Assembly (NCBI RefSeq): GCF_029873635.1
Contig: NC_080420.1
Span: 29,069,032-29,133,031, forward strand
Reading direction: 5' to 3'
DNA: 64,000 nt
DNA from: Malania oleifera
Lineage: Eukaryota; Streptophyta; Magnoliopsida; Santalales; Ximeniaceae
A program made the translations under genes and the position numbers. The notes under the pieces are model-generated. The model saw nothing but the letters and a program-made list of their open reading frames with translations, had not been told where the DNA came from and ran no database searches. Positions 1-12,500 of this stretch are shown piece by piece (within the stretch, counting starts at the first letter, position 1; each line of letters opens with the position of its first letter).

Positions 1-534
1 ATTCTTCATTTAATTTGGCAGTTGACTGCCATAAGAAGATGGTCGCCTGCCCCTTCTGTTTTTCAAAAACTTTTCTTTTTCAAAAAAACCTTTCTTTTCT
101 TTGATTTGAAAAACATACTTTAGGGTTTTCTTAAAAATATATTTTTGAGTTTCTTTTGATTTTATGAGAGTTTCAATTCAGTTTATACTTGAAATTAACT
201 TGAAGTACTTACATACAAACATCCTTAAAACTTTATTCTATTTATCTTCAAGTAAGTCCTTGTTCTTCCATCATCTTTGAGTTTCTGATCTTTTCTTTGA
301 GCTTCCATCAAATTATCTTTAATCCTCATTCTCTTCAAGACCTTTCTTGATCCATTTTTGAATCCATGCTTTAAGCTTGATATAAATCATCCTTTTTTGA
401 AATATAAGCTTTCATGAATTCTTTAACCTTGCATTCATCATTGAGTCCTGAAAATACATTACGTAAACAAAATATGTTGAGTTCTACTTGTTTGTTAGCA
501 TCAAAATAAGATGTTAAGCCTTGTAAGGCCAACA
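1..534 (-). repeat. 3' LTR of B1 (partial)
   Basis: Matches 5283-5816 along its length, with scattered substitutions. It ends at AACA (534) next to the polypurine tract (ATCTCCCCCTTTTT on plus, 535-548). The rest of the LTR lies left of the window. Confidence 0.85.
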
Positions 535-1019
535 ATCTCCCCCTTTTTGATGATGACAAACAAGAAGCAAAAATTGGAGTGAGTTTTAAAAAAGACTTCC
601 CCTTTCAATAAGCATCATCTTAACAATATTTGCAAGATCAATATCAATTTCAAAACTCTTTTACAAACATGCTCATCACTTTATTCAAGTTCAAGTTTAT
701 CAATATTAAATACTTCTCCTCCTTTTGATATATATTATGTTCATGCTCAGTTTTTACAATTTGAAATACTATGCTCAATTTTTGCTTTAAAATTTCTCCC
801 CATTTTGACATCCATCAAAAAAGGAAAAAAATGATTAAGTTCAAGTAAAATCACATGTTGAGCAGACCATCAAACATGCATATCAAACATATGAACACAC
901 TCAATTCATTATTTTTCAATATAGCATGTGTAGTGTGTTATAACATTCAAGTATATGAGTTGTAACTTCATTACTAACAACTTTTTCCTTTAGACAATAT
1001 TCAAGATTTCAATTGTTGA

Positions 1020-1560
1020 TTTTATGATACCTATTTAAAATTGAATTCATGATATCTATTTAAAATTAATGATACAAATTGGGAATTGATACCGATTGAA
1101 AATTTAATTCATGATACCAACTGAAAATTCTCTAAATTGATTAATAGGGAACCAATCATAGTATAAGCAATAGGACATAACACTCCCCCTGAATTCAATA
1201 CATTCAGTTTTGTTATCAATTTTGCTTTCATCATCCTATGTATCAAAACATTGATTCACATTATTTATCAAATATCAGTATTATGCTCATATCATCAATG
1301 TCATACCATGCTCATAGATATAATTATTCTTGTCATGCTTTAAAAACCAATTGATCTTTAGATTGTAATACCAAATGAGCCTTTTTTTTAAGTTGTGATA
1401 CCAATTAAAAATTTTAAAATGTGATACCAAAAATATTCATGAATACCAAAAACTTTATAGATACCAAAGTCATTATCACATTATACACAGCTCATAGATA
1501 CCACTATAATCATTATATCTCTCATAGCTCATGGATATCAATATAAAAAGCAGTAAGTCT
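1020..1560 (-). repeat. PBS-like TTGGTATC repeat field in B1
   Basis: About a dozen irregularly spaced copies of TGATACCAA and close variants on plus (TTGGTATCA on the element strand) lie in the 3' non-coding part of the element. They share 8-9 bases with the start of its own primer-binding site, TTGGTATCAGAGC, at 3833-3850. Element A has the same feature at 45740-45920 and 46640-46740. Confidence 0.6.
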
Positions 1561-1877
1561 ATCCATGTAATTCATCAATAGCATGCATGATCAATAATTA
1601 ATCTCATATCAAAATTCATGCTTATACTCAATAATCTCATGCTCAAATTTTCAACATAGTGAGCCATAAATTTTTAATATAAGTCAAGCATATCATGTAG
1701 CATATCATATAGGCATGTAAGCATATAGCAACTCATATAGTCATTCATTCTCAAACTTATCTTAAAGTCATCTTTAAGTTTTTCTATTTTAACTAGTTTG
1801 TTTGTTGATCATGAATTAAGTTACTTTCTCAATTTTTAAAGGGAATGACTTAATCCATGGAGTTTTTCATTTATGAA

Positions 1878-3793
1878 CTAATCTATCATCTCAGTACCCA
1901 TACTTTCTTGGGTCCGGTTAGTTTCATAAAACGATGTTTCTTTAATTCTCCATATTTTTTTAGTTTTCACACCTTTTCTCTTAAATGGACATTCAAACTT
2001 TATATGCCCCTTTTTCTTACATTGATAGCATATGGTGTTAGTGTAAGTATTAAGGGATGTGCTTGCATTATCTTTGGAGGCTTTTGAGAAATAACCCATG
2101 TAAAGACTCTGTTTCTTTTTATTTTCAACTCCATTGAAATGAATGCCTTCTTTATTTAAAGTCATCCTTTGTAAGCCCATCATTTTATCAAAATTAGCCT
2201 TTCCTTTAGTGAAGTTATGAATGATGTTCTCTTTATCTTCAATTTGATTCTTGAGATCATTTATTTCTATCTCTTTCTTGTTATCAACCTTCTTCTGAGA
2301 TTTCTCTAACTTTAGAGATAATTTACTTATTTTATCCTCTAATTCAGAAATATACATATCTTTCTCATATACGGTAGAGGATAAGGATCGAAGGTCTTCT
2401 ATCATTTGGTCATTTTTGCTTTCTAGTTTCTCAATTTTCAAGTTGTTTTCTTTTTCAGCAAGATTTTTGGATTTTATTTCTTTCATTGCTGATTCATACT
2501 TATGTTCTAATTGCTCGAGTTTTGAGTCTTTATCTCTTTCAACATTCTTTTGGAATTCTAACTCTTTCGTTAAACTTTCATTCTAGTTCTTTAATGAGGT
2601 GTTCTGTTTATTTTCTTTGACAAACATCTTATGAACTTTGAATAAATCATTTTGGAGTTCTTCAAATGATGGCATGCTTTCATCATTTGATTCATCACTA
2701 CACGCATTATTTGATGATTTAGATGAGGAACTTTCCTCATTGTCCCAAGCCATAAAGTACGTGTAGGCAACTTCTTGGTCACTTATTTCATTCTCCGGAC
2801 TACTTGAACTATCCCAAGTAGGGGCTTTCATGGCTTTCTTGTTTTTCTTTTTAGACTCTTTCTTTAATAGTGGACATTCTGGTTTTATTTGTCCAATTTT
2901 ATTGCAATTATAGCAAGTAGGAGTTTTATTCTTTGATTTCTTGCTAACTTCTTCTTTTGATTCATTTGATTCAGATTTTTGATTTCTTCTTTTGAATTTG
3001 TTTCTTCTTCTTAGTATTATTGCTAACCTTTTAGATATGAAGGCTACTTCATCTTCATCCATTTCTTCTTCACTACTTGAGTTGTCTTTTAAAGCTTTGA
3101 AGGCTATTGAATCTTGGGTTTTGGATTTTACACTCTTTTCATTCATAGCCATTTCATATGTAAGTAGAGAACCTATAAGGTCATCTAAGGATGTGTTTTT
3201 TAGATTTCTTCCTTCAGTTATGGCAGCGGCTTTTGGTTCCCATTTTGGTGGCAATCCTCTAAGAATTTTTCTTATCATCTCATGAGTAGTGTAAGTTTTT
3301 CCTAAGGCATTTAGGGAATTTATTATATGAGTGAATCTAGTATACATGCTGGATATGCATTCATCCGGGTTCATTCTAAATGCTTCATATTCACTTGTAA
3401 GCATATCAACCTTATTATCCCTAACATCCGTTGTTTCTTCATATGTTACTTCTAGCTTATCCCATATCTCCTTAGCTGATTTGCAAGCCATTACTCTATT
3501 AAATTCATTGACGACTAAAGCACAATATAGAGCATTCATGGCACTAGAATTTACTTGCAACATCTTATAGTCTAAATTTCTCATATCAATTTTCTCCTTA
3601 GGGACTTGTTTTCCATCAACTATCTTAGTGGGAATTTGGTCACCTTCCATGACAACCTCCCATGCTTTCTAATTCATAGTTTGGAGATATATTTGCATTC
3701 TCTTTTTCCAGAAAGTATAGTTCAAACCACAAAAGATTGGTGGCCTAATTGAAGATTGTCCCTCTCCAAAGGGAGCTACGCCTAAGTTAGCCA
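1878..3793 (-). pseudogene. gag relic of B1 (Sirevirus-type Gag)
   Basis: The reading begins near 3793 with the usual MA(N/H)-G start. An UBN2/DUF4219-type capsid region follows (ORF 2583-3650), with a first zinc knuckle CYNCNKIGQIKPECP, an acidic serine-rich stretch and a long charged coiled coil. A second knuckle, CYQCKKKGHIKFECP, lies in ORF 1878-2486. This order (capsid domain, knuckle, coiled coil, knuckle) fits Sirevirus Gag, which is long for Copia. The frame is broken. Pol is absent after the last knuckle. Confidence 0.85.
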
Positions 3794-3832
3794 TTTAGAT
3801 CTTTTTATAGCTTCTAGTTAAGAGTTTCTATA

Positions 3833-3851
3833 ACCCCGCTCTGATACCAAT
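3833..3851 (-). other. Primer-binding site of B1
   Basis: Read on minus, TTGGTATCAGAGCGGGG follows the LTR end directly. It is complementary to the 3' end of initiator tRNA-Met, the usual Copia primer. Confidence 0.85.
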
Positions 3852-5816
3852 TGAAATTGGGAATAGCTTCCCAAGAAGGGGGGAGGTGAATTGGCTTTTA
3901 AAAATTTCTTTTAATTCCTTTGTAGAATTCTTAAACTTATTTGTTTAATTTGTTAAGCACTCAAGAACTTAGTTTCTTTATTTAATCCTTAACCATACAA
4001 ACATCCAATCATTCAATCAAACCAATCAACTATAATAAGAAAGCAAACAACTAAGCTAATACACAACACTTATGTAATATAAAAACTTAAAGTGATTGTT
4101 TGTTGATATTAGCCAAATTTGAACCAAGCCTTGTAGTGAATGAAAATTTATGCTTGCGGATGTAAAGCCCTGTATAAATGAATCCAATCTCTCTTTCCAA
4201 ATATTTAGAACTTAAATAAACTCTTGGTAAATTTATCTTTGGGATGTTAACTAAGTAACGTACTTCCGTATGGTTTCTGCAAGATATGGTGTAACCAACG
4301 TACTCCCTTTCGGTTTCCGCAACTCAAATCAAAATTGGACTTTAAGTTTACTTGATTTCCAAATATACGTAGTATGTATAATTTAGATGTTTAAAACGTC
4401 CACGTAGTTGTATATGAACTAAAAATAAAGAATAAGGAAAGAGAGAGTGAGACGGGGATTTTTACGAGGTTCGACTTATACCCAGCCTAAGTCCTCGCCT
4501 TTGGCAAACTACCAAAGGATTCTCTAAACCTGTTCCTTTAACGGGCGGAACAAACCTTTACAACACTCCTTGGTTAAGGGTAGAGCCCGCCTTCTCCAAA
4601 CGATGTCCCCTCATCCAGTCACTCCTTAACTAGGCTGGATCCCGCCTTTCTGAGCAATATCCCCTTGCATAGCCAACGATCCAAACAAGCCTTGGAATCG
4701 TCAATCTACAAAATACAAGATAGAGAAAGGTTTGTGTATAAAAGACACTCTCACAGCAGAGTAGATTAGTACAAGATTCAGCACAAGTATACTTCAAAGT
4801 AAATCAAATATAAAAGGATTGAAGCTCAATACTGATTTTAGATCACCAAATATCTTCCAAATATTGAAAGATTTAGACTTTGAAGGCTTTACTTCGGAGT
4901 TTGAATCAGTAGCAATTCAGTAGTTGAAGATGAATGAACACAAGAGAGTTTGTTGAAGATGAATGAACACAAGAGAATTTGAGAGCTTTTTAGAGAACTT
5001 TGATTGCTGGAAATTTCTTGGTATTAAGAATCTTTGAAGTTTGGGGCTATTTATAGAAGTTTAAAAGTAATTTCTTATCCCCAAAGTTTCCTTAAAGTAG
5101 TTTCCAAGTTTTTCAAAATAATAGTGTCCAAAAAATCCATTTAAAAAATCTTCCCGTTGAGAGTTTTTAAGCCAACGTTCGAGTGGCAGTCGCTTGCCAC
5201 GACTTGGCAGTTGCTTGGCATGACCTCCCAGGAACTTGGCTATGTTCAGGCAATCGCCTGGCATGCTACTGTCTCTTTGAAAAATTCTTCATTTAATTTG
5301 GCAGTCGCCTGCCACCAGAGGAAGTCGCTTGGCCCTTCTGTTTTTCAAAAAATTTTCTTTTTCAAAAAAGCCTTTCTTTTCTTCGATTTGAAAAACATAC
5401 TTTAGGTTTTTCTTAAAAATACATTTCTGAGTTTCTTTTGATTTTATGAGAGCTTCAATTCAGTTTATACTTGAAATTAACTTGAAGTACTTACATACAA
5501 ACATCCTTAAAACTTTATTCTATTGATCTTCAAGTAAGTCCTTGTTCTTCCATCATCTTTGAGTTTCTGATCTTTTCTTTGAGCTTCCATCAAATTATCT
5601 TTAATCCTAATTTTCTTCAAGACCTTTCTTGATCCATTTTTGAATTCGTGCTTCAAGCTTGATATAAATCATCCTTCTTTGAAATATAAGCTTTCATGAA
5701 TTCTTTAACCTTGCATTCATCATTGAGTCCTGAAAATACATCAGTTAAACAAAACATGTTAAGTTCTACTTGTTTGTTAGCATCAAAACAAGATGTTAAG
5801 CCTTATAAGGCCTACA
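3852..5816 (-). repeat. 5' LTR of B1 (1965 bp)
   Basis: Bounded by TG...CA-like ends (TGTA on minus at 5816, TTTCA at 3852). U3 carries 5-7 near-palindromes around 5160-5340, such as TGGCAGTCGCTTGCCA and TTGGCAGTCGCCTGCCA. A TATA-like stretch (CTATAAATAGCC on minus, ~5046) lies about 120 bp downstream. R/U5 has the conserved Sirevirus-family run around 4470-4690 (aggcg..gacttaggctggg, then CGAACC). Confidence 0.85.
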
Positions 5817-6294
5817 AGCTTGAAAGTGAACATCTCAAGGAGCATGCAACAATTGATAAACTTGTTGAATTGCATATATGTGATGTCTAGATGAGTAAAA
5901 GGAATTGAAGTGTACCAACTTTGTTGTGATGCTAAAAATGATTTGGAAGCAAGGTCCTATCATAAAGAGAAAGTTTCTTTCCAGAACCATACCTCTAATG
6001 TATAAAGCATAGACTAAGAGTGTCATTACATAGAACATAGACTAAGTGCTTAGTCTAACCGAAACAAAACAAATGCGCCTCAAGAATATGGGCAAGGCAT
6101 AAAAACGTTCACCAACTTTTCATGCCACTTTCTATGAAAATAATGTGATGCATAATTCAATAAAAATGTGATAAAAGTCAGGTGTTGTGAAAGGAAATTG
6201 CTTAACGACATAGGACCTTGATGACACAAGCCCCATAACCTATATCACGAATCGTTGTGAAAAGGTCATTTTAGTTCAAAACCAAGGATTACTT
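5817..6294 (-). mobile_element. Old Copia fragment, duplicated copy 1
   Basis: Minus-strand relic of the pol reverse transcriptase/RNase H junction, equivalent to 7209-7686. It is heavily decayed and flanked by B1 on the left and a TRIM on the right. Confidence 0.65.
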
Positions 6295-6854
6295 TGTTGA
6301 GAATTCAACTTACGAGTTTGTACCACATTGAAAAATTTAAGTGAATGATGGGTGCTTATATACATGGTTGGGCCCAAGACCCAACAAGCTTAATCTTTTG
6401 GGTCAATTTGGTGCTTACTCATGTGTAATAAGCCCACCAATGGACTCTTCCGATGCTAACAAGTGATATCAAAGCCAACGGTTCGTAATTCTAGGTGAGC
6501 AACATCGTAAAAAATTGAGACGTGAAACTAATTCTTCTGACGTGTTAACAGTTGGAGGACCAAGTGTGTGACCAAGGCCAATAAGGATCATCTAGGTCTG
6601 GGATGAATCCGAAGGGTCAATATGTGGGAGGTAGGATTGGTTCAAAGGCATGTAGAATGCAATCCGAGGCATGTAAGGTGCCAGTGGTAAAACCCTTTTG
6701 AGCAACTGTTGGGGAATTGGGTTTACTCCCATAAGGGAGACAGTTTCCCTTTAAAGGGGAGCAATTAGAACTCATAAGTGAGGTGAAGATTGTTGAGAAT
6801 TTCCCTTGAGAGTTTGTACCACATTGAAAAATTTAAGTGAATTATGGGCGCTTA
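6295..6854 (+). mobile_element. TRIM copy 1 (second LTR cut by duplication junction)
   Basis: A terminal-repeat retrotransposon in miniature. First LTR is 6295-6461 (167 bp, TGTTGAG...CTAACA). A PBS-like TGATATCAAAGCC follows at 6464-6476, then a ~330 bp internal stretch, then the first 64 bp of the second LTR (6791-6854). It has no coding capacity. Its twin at 7687-8349 is complete. Confidence 0.8.
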
Positions 6855-7686
6855 ATCTCTTAATTGGTAGTCTAATCCTTTTATATATTTCTTAGCGATT
6901 CCTAACCCGACAAGAAGAACCGTTAGTCTTACACCATATAAATGTGCTAAGGTCCTATTTGGCTCATTAAAAAAAAGCGCCATATAGTCTGCATTAGTAC
7001 TAGATTGAGTAATAGACACTTGATCCTTGGTGCCCCATGCAAGAGGATTAGAGGCAAGAAAGATATAATAACCCATTGTAGAGCGTCTAGTATCTAGGCA
7101 GCTAGCCCAGTCAACGTCAACATCAACATAACATACCAAACTAGGGGATGAGCAAGGACGAACATCATAACCAAGAGTCCCCTTGAGATATCTTCAAATT
7201 CGTTTGACAGCTTGAAAGTGAACATCTCGAGGAGCATGCAACAATTGATAAACTTTTTGAATTGCATATATGTGATGTATAGATGAGTAAAAGGAACTGA
7301 AGTGTACCAACTTTGCTGCGATACTAAAAAGTATCTGGTAGCAAGGTCCTATCATAAAGAGAAAGTTTCTTGCTAGAACCATACCTCTAATGTATAAAGC
7401 ATAGACTAAGAGTGTCATTACATAGAACATAGACTAAGTGCTTAGACTAACCGAAACAAAACAAATGCACCTTAAGAATATGGGCAAGGCATAAAAACGT
7501 TCACCAACTTTTCATGCCACTTTCTATGAAAATAATGTGATGCATAATTCAATAAAAATGTGATAAAAGTCAGGTGTTGTGAAAGGAAATTGCTTAATGA
7601 CATAGGACCTTGATGACACAAGCCCCATAACCTGTATCACGAATCGTTGTGAAAAGGTCATTTTAGTTCAAAACCAAGGATTACTT
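6855..7686 (-). mobile_element. Old Copia fragment, duplicated copy 2 (RT/RNase H)
   Basis: Minus-strand frames read RNase H (DTRRSTMGYYIFL, positions 6852-7139) and the preceding RT end (LLHAPRDVHFQAVKRI, 7194-7430). These are standard Copia pol motifs. No LTR is recognisable, so this is a decayed internal piece, broken in several places. It hosts the TRIM at 7687. Confidence 0.75.
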
Positions 7687-8349
7687 TGTTGAGAATTCCA
7701 CTTGCGAGTTTGTACCACATTAAAAAATTTAAGTGAATGATGGGTGCTTATATACATGGTTGGGCCCAAGACCCAACAGACTTAAGTTTTTGGATCAAGT
7801 TGGTGCTTACTCATGTGTATTACGCCCACCCATGGACTCTTCCGGTGCTAACAAGTGGTATCAAAGCCGACAGTTTGTAATTCTAGGTGAGCGACATCGT
7901 AAAAAATTGAGACGTGAAACTAATTCTTTTGACGCGCTAACAGTTGGAGAACCAAGTGTGTGACCAAGACCAATAAGGATCATCTAGGTCTGGGATGAAT
8001 CCGAAGGGCCAATACATGGGAGGTAGGATTGGTTCGGAGGCACGTGGAATGCAATTCGAGGCACATAAGGTGCCAGTGGTAAAGCCCACTTGAGCAACTG
8101 TTAGGGAATTGGGTTTACTCCCATAAGGGAGACGGTTTCCCTTTAAGGGGGAGCAATTGGAACTCATAAGTGAGGTGAAGATTGTTGAGAATTCCCCTTG
8201 GGAGTTTGTACCACATTGAAAAATTGAAGTGAATTATGGGCGCTTATATACATGGTTGGACCCAAGGCCCAATAGGCTTAACCTTTTGGGTCAAGTTGGT
8301 GCTCACTCATGTGTATCAAGCCCACCCATGAACTCTTTCGGTGCTAACA
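7687..8349 (+). mobile_element. TRIM copy 2, complete (663 bp)
   Basis: Two 167 bp LTRs, 7687-7853 and 8183-8349, both TGTTGAG...GCTAACA. The PBS TGGTATCAAAGCC sits at 7856-7868, three bases after the first LTR, and a purine-rich stretch (AAGTGAGGTGAAGAT) precedes the second LTR. A perfect 5-bp target duplication, TACTT, flanks it (7682-7686 and 8350-8354). Size, short LTRs and lack of genes define a TRIM. A minus-strand frame of 76 codons inside it is a chance reading. Confidence 0.9.
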
Positions 8350-8354
8350 TACTT

Positions 8355-8613
8355 AAGTATGCTAAATAGGTTTGCATGGTTGAACCAACTGAAACCTGAC
8401 TTAGATAGACTTGGACTAAACTTTGAAGTACATATTTTGTTCATGATTTCCACCTAAATTATTATTATTATTTGTTCTTTTAAAAAGAATTCAACTAAAA
8501 CACTTTTTGGGTGTCACTAATAGTTAGATTTTTAGCAGTGATAAACTGATAATTGTTGTTTTGACTCGGAGGATTGAAATGCAGTAAGAACAACCTACAA
8601 AGAAAGAAGTGAC
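8355..8613. other. Spacer, nothing identified
   Basis: AT-rich sequence between TRIM and Copia-1. It ends with CCTACAAAGAAAGAAGTGAC, which recurs right of Copia-1 (13966-13988), so a short tandem duplication existed before that insertion. Confidence 0.5.
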
Positions 8614-9272
8614 TGTTGGGGAAAATATTATATATGAACTAATTCCCACAAGTAAATCAATGGAGTAATGCAAACAATAAAAAATTGAGACACAAGAAAT
8701 TTAATGTGGTTCCCTCAAATGTTGAGGTACGTCCACGGGGCACGGCGGTCCAAATCCACTATCACCAAATATGTTGTACAAAGTAGATACAAAAGGCATA
8801 TGCCTTATAAATACACAAGAGTGTATAAACAAATGTAGTAAGATGGAAATGTCTCACCAAATATTCTGAACAAAGCTCCAAAGAACCAACCAAAAGACCA
8901 CAATAAAAGAAATCCCAATATGCTGTAAATAATATGCAACTGGAGACACACGAAGAAGAAGCAGCAGTAGCTTACTGCAATGAAGAAGATGACCAGCACT
9001 GGTGCATGGGCCTGCTGCAGGTGCTGGCTAGAGGCGTTGGCATAAGGAGCTGTGCGGTGTTTCCGTCAATAAAAAAACAGAGAGAGTGGAGAGGGCTACT
9101 GGTTGTGAAGACTATTTGCTGTTGCAAGACAAGATGGTAAAAAAGGAGATGAAGGGGCAGCCTCAATTATTGTGCGTGAGGCTTGGTGTTGAATACTACT
9201 TCCTTGAGAAGCCAACAACCATTAAAAAAACTCTTTCCAATTGTTGGGCCCCACAAGGAGGGACACCCAACA
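8614..9272 (-). repeat. 3' LTR of Copia-1
   Basis: 659 bp, TGTTGGGG...CCCAACA. Pairs with 13303-13960. Confidence 0.92.
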
Positions 9273-9538
9273 AATCTCCCCCTCCCGACTTATGGGGACG
9301 ATTCCACCAATCCGGCGAAGACTCTACACTTCACATGCTTGTCTCTTGACAATGCTTTAGTCATCATATCCGAACCATTATCATCAGTGTGAATTTTTTC
9401 AAGCTACAGTAATTTCTGATCCAACACACCCCAGATCCAATGATATCTAACATCAATATGTTTTGACTTTGAATGGAAGATAGAATTCTTACTCAAGTGA
9501 ATTGCACTTTGGCTATCACAATAAAGAACATACCTTTC

Positions 9539-12500
9539 CTATTCCATCCCTAACTCTTTCAAGAATCTCTTCAACCAAAGCAATTCTTTGCAAGCTTCCA
9601 TAATGGCAATAAACTCGGCTTCCGTAGTAGATAGAGCAACACATTTCTGTAATTTAGATTGCCATGCCACAGCTCCCCCTGCAAAAGTCATCAAATAACT
9701 CGAAGTGGATTTTCTAGAATCAACATCATCGGCCATGTTGGCATCCGTAAATCCATGGAGCGTAAATTTACCATTTCCAAAGCATAAGCACGCCTTTGAA
9801 GTGCCTCTAAGGTATCGGAGAATCCATTTTACTGCTAACCAATGTTCCTTTCCTGGATTAGAGAGAAACTGACTAACAACTCCAACAGCATAAGCTAAAT
9901 TCGGTCTTGTGCAAACCATTGCATACATTAAGGAACCAATAGCCGAAGCATAAGGAATTTTCTTCATCTCTTCCTTATCTTTCTCACTTGTAGGACTTTG
10001 TTTTGAATTAAACTTGAAGTGACTAGCAAGTTGGCAACCAACGGGTTTTGCTTTATCCATATTGAACTTCTCAAGCACTTTTTCAATGTAACTTTCTTGA
10101 GACAACCAAATTTGCCCTTTTTCACGATCACGAACAATTCTCATGCCAAGAATTTGCTTTGCTGGTCCCAAGTCTTTCATAACAAAAGACTTGCTCAACT
10201 CCAACTTCAACTTGTCAATCTTGGAGAAGTCCTGTCCTACAATGAGCATATCATCAAGATAGAGTAAAAGAATAATATAAGTGCCATCCGAATATTTTTT
10301 CGCAAACACACAATCATCCAAAGAGGTTTTTGAGTAACCATGATCAATCATGAAAGAGTCAAATTTCTTGTACCCTCTTCGTGGTGCTTGCTTCAACCCA
10401 TACAAACTTTTCTTTAATTTGCACACTAAATTCTCTTTCCCTTTTTGTTTGAAGCCTTCCGGTTGTTCCATGTAAATTTCATTTTCCAAGTCACCATGTA
10501 AGAAAGCGGTTTTCACATCTAGTTGCTCAACTTCTAAATTCAAGTATGCTGCCATGCCAAGAACAACCCGAATAGATGACATCTTTACAACCGGTGATAA
10601 TATTTCATCAAAGTCAATTCCCTTTTTCTGACCAAAGCCTTTTACCACAAGCCTAGGCTTGTACCGAAGATTCTTTCCATCATTTTTCAGCCTAAACACC
10701 CATTTATTTTACAAAGCTTTCTTTCAAGGAAGAAGTTTAACCAAATCATAAGTGCGATTGTCAACTATGGAATTCATTTCCTCTTGCATAGCCTCCACCC
10801 ATTCAACTTTATTTTCATGGTTCATGGCTTCTTGATAGCTTTCAGGTTCCCCTTGATCCGTTTGAGTAACATAGTCACTTGATGGATATTTAGATGAAGG
10901 TCTTGGCTCTCTTGAAGACCTTCTCAATTGAGCTTGCTCTTGAACTTGTTGCTCCCCCTTATTTTCATCTTCAATATCATAAGGAATTTCATCATTTCCA
11001 ACATCTTCAAAAGGTGGAAGAACATCTTCCATATGTTTGTCATGTGCCAAAGGTGGAGAAGGTAAGTCTAAGTCAACAAAATCATTCCCATTAGATTGTG
11101 GTTGCTCAACCGTGCCAAATTCTTCAATTGTTTGATCTTCAAAAAATACAACATCTCGGCTTCTAACAATTTTCTTGTCAACCGGATCTCACAATCTGTA
11201 TCCAAATTTATCATGCCTATAGCCAAGAAAAATACAATGCATTGTCTTGTCATCAAGTTTGGATCTTTCATCTTTTGGAATGTGAACAAATGCACGACAA
11301 CCAAACACTTTCAAGTGATCATAAGTAACATCCTTACCTTTCCAAATTTTTTCAGGAACTTCACCAAGTAAAGGAGTTGAAGGGAACAAATTAATCAAGT
11401 CCACCGCCGTCCTCATTGCCTCACCCCAAAATGATTTTGGCAACTTCGCATGAGAGAGCATACATCTCATTCTCTCCAGTATAGTGCGGTTCATCCTTTC
11501 AGCAATACCATTTTGTTGAGGGGTTTTCTTAACAGTCTTTTGATGTCTAATTATTTGGCTGTAACAATCTGCATCAAATGGGCCAATGTACTCTCCACCA
11601 TTATCCGAGCGCACACATTTCACCTTCTTTCCAGTCTCCCTTTCAACTTTAACCTAAAAATGCTTAAACACATCTAAGACTTGATCTTTAGTCTTCAAAG
11701 TGTAAGCCCAAACTTTTCTTGAACAATCATCAATAAAGGTAACAAAATAAAGTGTACCACCATGAGATTTAACTTTCAAAGGACCACATACATCTGAATG
11801 TATCAAATCTAAAACATTAGAATTTTTAGTAACAAACTTTGCACGAAAAGGAGCTCTATGTTGCTTACCGGCCAAACAATGAACACAAGCTTTAAGAGAG
11901 GTACCTTTCATCCCGGGTAGGAGCTTCTTTTTGAACAAAAACTGCATTCCTTTTTCACTCATGTGCCCAAGCCGCTTATGCCACAAATTGGTGGAAGAGT
12001 GACTTTCAATTGCATTCACAACACCATTACCAATTTTACCTTGCATCATATAAAGTGTACCGATTTTCTTGCCTTTAGCCACCACCAAATTACTCTTTCT
12101 GAACTTCCATTTTCCATTACCAAAATGGTTGTCAAACCTTTCATCATCAAGCTTTCCGGTAGGTATCAAATTTAGTAGAATATCGGGTACATGTCTCACA
12201 TCTTTAAGCACCAACTTGCATCCCAAATTTGTTTCCAAACAAACATTTCCAATGCCAACAATTTTTGATAAACCTTCATTTCCCATCCGAACAACTCCAT
12301 AATTTCCTTTGGAATAAGAAGGAAGAAATCTCCCCGAGAAGTGACATGGAATGACGCACTAGAATCAATAACCCAATCAGTCTCTTGACTTGTCAAATTA
12401 ATGCAACTTTCATCACAAACGACCATGAGATCGCCATCAGATGCAACTGAAGTTGTGTCTTCGTGCTTTTTCTCAAAATTTTTCTCTTTGTTTTGCTCCT

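Larger units (their letters stand above)
1..5816 (-). mobile_element. Gag-only Sirevirus-like LTR element (B1), left-truncated
   Basis: On the minus strand the order is 5' LTR (3852-5816), primer-binding site, a gag relic with two CCHC knuckles, about 1.3 kb of AT-rich non-coding DNA, polypurine tracts, and a 3' LTR cut by the window start (1-534). No protease, integrase, reverse transcriptase or RNase H is visible, so the element resembles a TR-GAG (non-autonomous, gag only). The gag has the coiled-coil and late zinc knuckle typical of Sireviruses. It is broken. The two LTRs differ at a few dozen sites over the shared ~530 bp, about 5%, so insertion is some millions of years old. Element A (27446-49140) has the same plan, so this is a family. 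The 3' flank AGCTT at 5817 is the predicted target duplication. Confidence 0.85.
5817..8246. repeat. Tandem duplication of a Copia-fragment + TRIM unit
   Basis: 5817-6854 matches 7209-8246 throughout. Copy 2 is complete (6855-8246, 1392 bp). Copy 1 lacks its first ~354 bp because element B1 sits at 5816/5817. The copy junction is at 6854/6855, where a TRIM LTR stops abruptly and Copia RNase H begins. Order of events: TRIM into old Copia, then tandem duplication, then B1 into copy 1. Confidence 0.8.

Noticed and set aside
7937-8167. 76-codon minus frame inside the TRIM, echoed at 55852-56208
   Set aside because: It runs antisense to a non-coding TRIM; similarity comes from the shared DNA, not from a protein.
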